Shown: positions 14,108 to 16,262 of the stretch, piece after piece
Layout of the letters: each line of letters begins with the position of its first letter
Numbering within the stretch: the first letter of the stretch is position 1
Source: Rickettsiales bacterium
GTDB lineage: Bacteria > Pseudomonadota > Alphaproteobacteria > Rickettsiales > UBA3002
Length of the DNA stretch: 16,262 nucleotides
Assembly: GCA_947441895.1 (NCBI GenBank)
Contig: CANEUT010000015.1
Span: 1-16,262, forward strand
Direction of reading: 5' to 3'
Translations under genes and position numbers: made by a program
The notes under the pieces: model-generated
What the model saw: only the letters and a program-made list of their open reading frames with translations
The model's database searches: none
What the model was told of the DNA's origin: nothing

Positions 14108-14120
14108 CCCACCGTAGTTT
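14092..14120 (+). promoter_or_regulatory. Promoter of the efflux operon
   Basis: TTGACT (14092-14097) is followed after exactly 17 bp by TAGTTT (14115-14120). A start near 14127 leaves a leader of about 24 nt with AAGG at 14141-14144. The -35 box is the left arm of operator 2, so binding of the TetR protein would repress transcription. Confidence 0.55.
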
Positions 14121-14150
14121 GAGCCAAATAAAAAATACCAAAGGTGTGTG

Positions 14151-15362
14151 ATGACGGCCTACCCAAAACCCAACAAATCGCGTTTCCCCTTCCGGCTATT
14201 CCTTCTTGGTGCAGTGATTGGTGCCGGCATCTATTGGGGGCCTGGATTGTTGCCGCAGGGTGGCGGCGCGGGTGCGCCGGGTGGCCCAGCCGGTGAGGCT
14301 ATGCCGGTGAGCGTGGCGCAGGCGCTTGGTAAATCGGTTGCGGTGTGGAGCGATTTTTCCGGTAAAATTGAGGCCGTGCATTCGGTGGAAATTCGCCCGC
14401 GCGTGGGCGGCCATATTACGGCTGTGCATTTTAAAGATGGCGCCGATGTGAAAGCGGGTGCGCCACTGTTTCAAATTGATGTGCGGCTTTATGAAGCGGA
14501 AGTGATGCGCGCACGCGGCGCGCTTGCCTCGGCTGAATCGGCGCAATCCATCACCGCGAAAGATTTTGCGCGGGCCAAGCAGCTGATTGGCAGCAAAGCA
14601 ATTTCAACGGCGGAATATGAAGCGAAGGCGTCGGCCCTCAATCAGGCGAATGGTGCGCTGGAATCGGCCCGCGGTGCATTGCGGGCAGCGGAAGTCAACG
14701 TGAATTACACCACCATTCGTGCCCCCATTGGCGGTAAAATAAGCCGTGCTGAAATTACGGAAGGTAACGTGGTTGACCCGGCGGCCAATGTGGTGCTGGC
14801 CAGCATTGTGACATTGTCACCTATTTATGCGAGCTTTGATTTGGACGAGCAAACTTTTCTGACCACCATTGCCGGTGTTCCCGCCGCGAAGTTGAAAAAA
14901 ATTCCGGTGGAAGTGGGTTTGGCAAACGATGTGGGCACGCCCAACAAGGCGACCATTCACTCGTTTGATAATCAAATTGCGCCGGACAGCGGCACCATTC
15001 GTGTGCGTGCGTTGATTGCCAATAAAGACCAGCGGTTACTGCCGGGCCTTTTTGCCAAAGTGCGCATTGGTTCGCCTGACGTGCAACCATCCATACTGAT
15101 CAACCCCACGGCCATTGGTACCGACCAGAACAAGAAATTTGTATTTGTGGTGGGTACGGAAAATAAAGCCGAATATCGTGAAGTGGTGCTAGGCACCATG
15201 AGCGATGGCTTACAAATTATCACCAGTGGTTTGAAAGAGGGTGAGCGGATTGTGGTGAACGGTTTGCAGCGCCTGCGCCCGGGCGCGCCCATGATGCCAA
15301 CGCTTGTTGATATGGTTACGTTGAAGGCGGCTGATGCCCCGCCCGCTGTGGCAGCGCCCTAG
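14151..15362 (+). CDS. RND efflux membrane fusion protein (HlyD/AcrA family)
   Basis: This is the periplasmic adaptor that joins an RND pump to an outer-membrane channel. The 403-residue product has an N-terminal membrane anchor at about 15-30 (RLFLLGAVIGAGIYWG) with no lipobox Cys, so it should stay anchored by an uncleaved helix. A Gly/Pro linker follows. The lipoyl-like half motif VEIRPRVGGHITAVHFKDGA (about 75-94) leads into an Ala-rich coiled-coil hairpin (about 110-190) and the second lipoyl half with TTIRAPIGGKISRAEITEG. Beta-barrel and membrane-proximal domains complete the protein. AAGG 6 nt upstream supports ATG 14151; GTG 14148 is possible. The RND gene starts directly after the stop. 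Confidence 0.95.
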   Translation: MTAYPKPNKSRFPFRLFLLGAVIGAGIYWGPGLLPQGGGAGAPGGPAGEAMPVSVAQALGKSVAVWSDFSGKIEAVHSVEIRPRVGGHITAVHFKDGADVKAGAPLFQIDVRLYEAEVMRARGALASAESAQSITAKDFARAKQLIGSKAISTAEYEAKASALNQANGALESARGALRAAEVNVNYTTIRAPIGGKISRAEITEGNVVDPAANVVLASIVTLSPIYASFDLDEQTFLTTIAGVPAAKLKKIPVEVGLANDVGTPNKATIHSFDNQIAPDSGTIRVRALIANKDQRLLPGLFAKVRIGSPDVQPSILINPTAIGTDQNKKFVFVVGTENKAEYREVVLGTMSDGLQIITSGLKEGERIVVNGLQRLRPGAPMMPTLVDMVTLKAADAPPAVAAP

Positions 15363-16262
15363 ATGGCCGGACTCGACATTTCGCATAAGTTTATCGACAA
15401 ACCCATTCTGGCGGGCGTGCTGTCGTTCTTTATTTTTATTGCCGGCGTTATTTCCGTTTTCTCGCTGCCTATTTCCGAATATCCGGAAGTGGTGCCGCCG
15501 CAAGTGGTGGTGCAGGCAGCCTATCCGGGCGCCAACCCCAGAGTCATTTCAGAAACCGTGGCCGCGCCGCTTGAGGAGCAAATCAACGGCGTGGAAGACA
15601 TGCTGTATATGAGCAGCCAGGCGAATACCGACGGCAATGTGTCGATCACGGTGACGTTTAAAATTGGCACCGACCCTGATAAGGCGCAGCAATTGGTGCA
15701 AAATCGGGTGAGTCAGGCCACGCCGCGCCTGCCCGATGTGGTGCGCGCGCTGGGTGTTTCTACGGTGAAAAGCTCGCCGGATTTAATGATGGTGGTGCAT
15801 TTATTTTCGCCAAATGATCGTTATGACATGGCCTATTTGCGCAACTATGCACTGCTCAATGTAAAAGATCGCTTGGCGCGGTTACAGGGCGTGGGGAAGG
15901 TGGAGCTTTTTGGCTCGGGCGATTATGCCATGCGCGTGTGGCTGGACCCGCAAAAAATTGCGGCGCGTCATTTAAGCGCCTCGCAAGTAGTGGGTGCTAT
16001 TCGTGAACAAAACGTGCAAGTAGCGGCGGGTATTATTGGTGCTTCGCCCATTGCTGCCGATGTGCCGTTCGAGCTGCCGGTGAATGTGCAGGGACGGCTG
16101 AAGTCGGTTGAAGAATTTAAGAATATTGTGATTAAAGCTGACAGCAAAGGGGCCGTTACCAAGCTGGGTGATGTGGCCCGGGTTGAGCTTGGCGCATCGA
16201 GCTATTCACTGCGTTCGCTGCTGAACAACAAACCGGCGGTGGCCATTCCCATTTTTCAAAGC
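15363..16262 (+). CDS. RND multidrug efflux transporter, HAE1 family (5' part, runs off the right edge)
   Basis: The first 300 codons of an inner-membrane, proton-driven pump of the AcrB/MexF type are present; full members have about 1,030-1,060 residues. It begins MAGLDISHKFIDKPILAGV, followed by the first membrane helix (about 14-33) and SLPISEYPEVVPPQVVVQA, the standard HAE1 opening. The porter domain follows: YPGANPRVISETVAAPLEEQ, INGVEDMLYMSSQANTDG, VTFKIGTDPDKAQQLVQNRV, and LFGSGDYAMRVWLDP. The frame is open to the last base of the window. The start ATG immediately follows the TAG of the adaptor gene with no ribosome site of its own, implying translational coupling. The substrate cannot be predicted from this part. 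Confidence 0.95.
   Translation, partial: MAGLDISHKFIDKPILAGVLSFFIFIAGVISVFSLPISEYPEVVPPQVVVQAAYPGANPRVISETVAAPLEEQINGVEDMLYMSSQANTDGNVSITVTFKIGTDPDKAQQLVQNRVSQATPRLPDVVRALGVSTVKSSPDLMMVVHLFSPNDRYDMAYLRNYALLNVKDRLARLQGVGKVELFGSGDYAMRVWLDPQKIAARHLSASQVVGAIREQNVQVAAGIIGASPIAADVPFELPVNVQGRLKSVEEFKNIVIKADSKGAVTKLGDVARVELGASSYSLRSLLNNKPAVAIPIFQS

Noticed and set aside
1..16262. CRISPR array, insertion sequence, transposase or integrase gene
   Set aside because: I saw no regularly spaced repeats, no transposase or integrase motifs and no terminal inverted repeats of insertion-sequence type in the window.

Overview
The window looks like a chromosomal segment of an alphaproteobacterium. The order aminotransferase - hom - glpX - recJ on one strand is a familiar alphaproteobacterial arrangement, and a DUF6356-type protein and a receiver protein with a GP.RRR tail also fit that class. 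I cannot name genus or species from the sequence.

Layout. (1) Positions 1-4272 are a housekeeping block: the 3' end of a class I aminotransferase, homoserine dehydrogenase (hom), class II fructose-1,6-bisphosphatase (glpX) and the single-strand exonuclease recJ. (2) Positions 4297-8897 are visibly AT-richer and accessory in character. They hold a divergent RelA/SpoT-like protein with an overlapping 73-residue partner, tRNA-Glu(UUC) with a strong terminator, a 171-bp hairpin-rich module ending in a second copy of the tRNA 3' end, three small lipoprotein genes, a structured 315-bp gap, and an overlapping pair encoding a degenerate receiver and an Hpt-like protein that lacks the usual histidine. 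(3) Positions 8990-11353 hold a DUF6356-type small membrane protein overlapping an FAD/NAD(P)-binding protein, then an unrecognised Ala/Gly/Pro-rich protein. (4) Positions 11357-13180 hold typA/bipA on the minus strand. (5) Positions 13385-16262 hold a TetR regulator divergent from a membrane fusion protein and an HAE1-type RND pump gene that runs off the right edge. The divergent gap carries two palindromic operators whose arms double as -35 boxes.

How the genes work together. hom (threonine/methionine branch) is translationally coupled to the aminotransferase by a 4-nt overlap. The TetR protein most likely represses both itself and the efflux operon and is released by an unknown ligand. The receiver/Hpt-like pair may form a protein-protein module instead of a working phosphorelay.

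The points most worth a second look are the RelA/SpoT-like gene with its small overlapping partner, the tRNA-Glu 3'-end duplication bounding a module of AGGA- and GTTA-loop hairpins, and the degenerate phosphorelay pair. All functional calls rest on reading motifs by eye; no database search was run.
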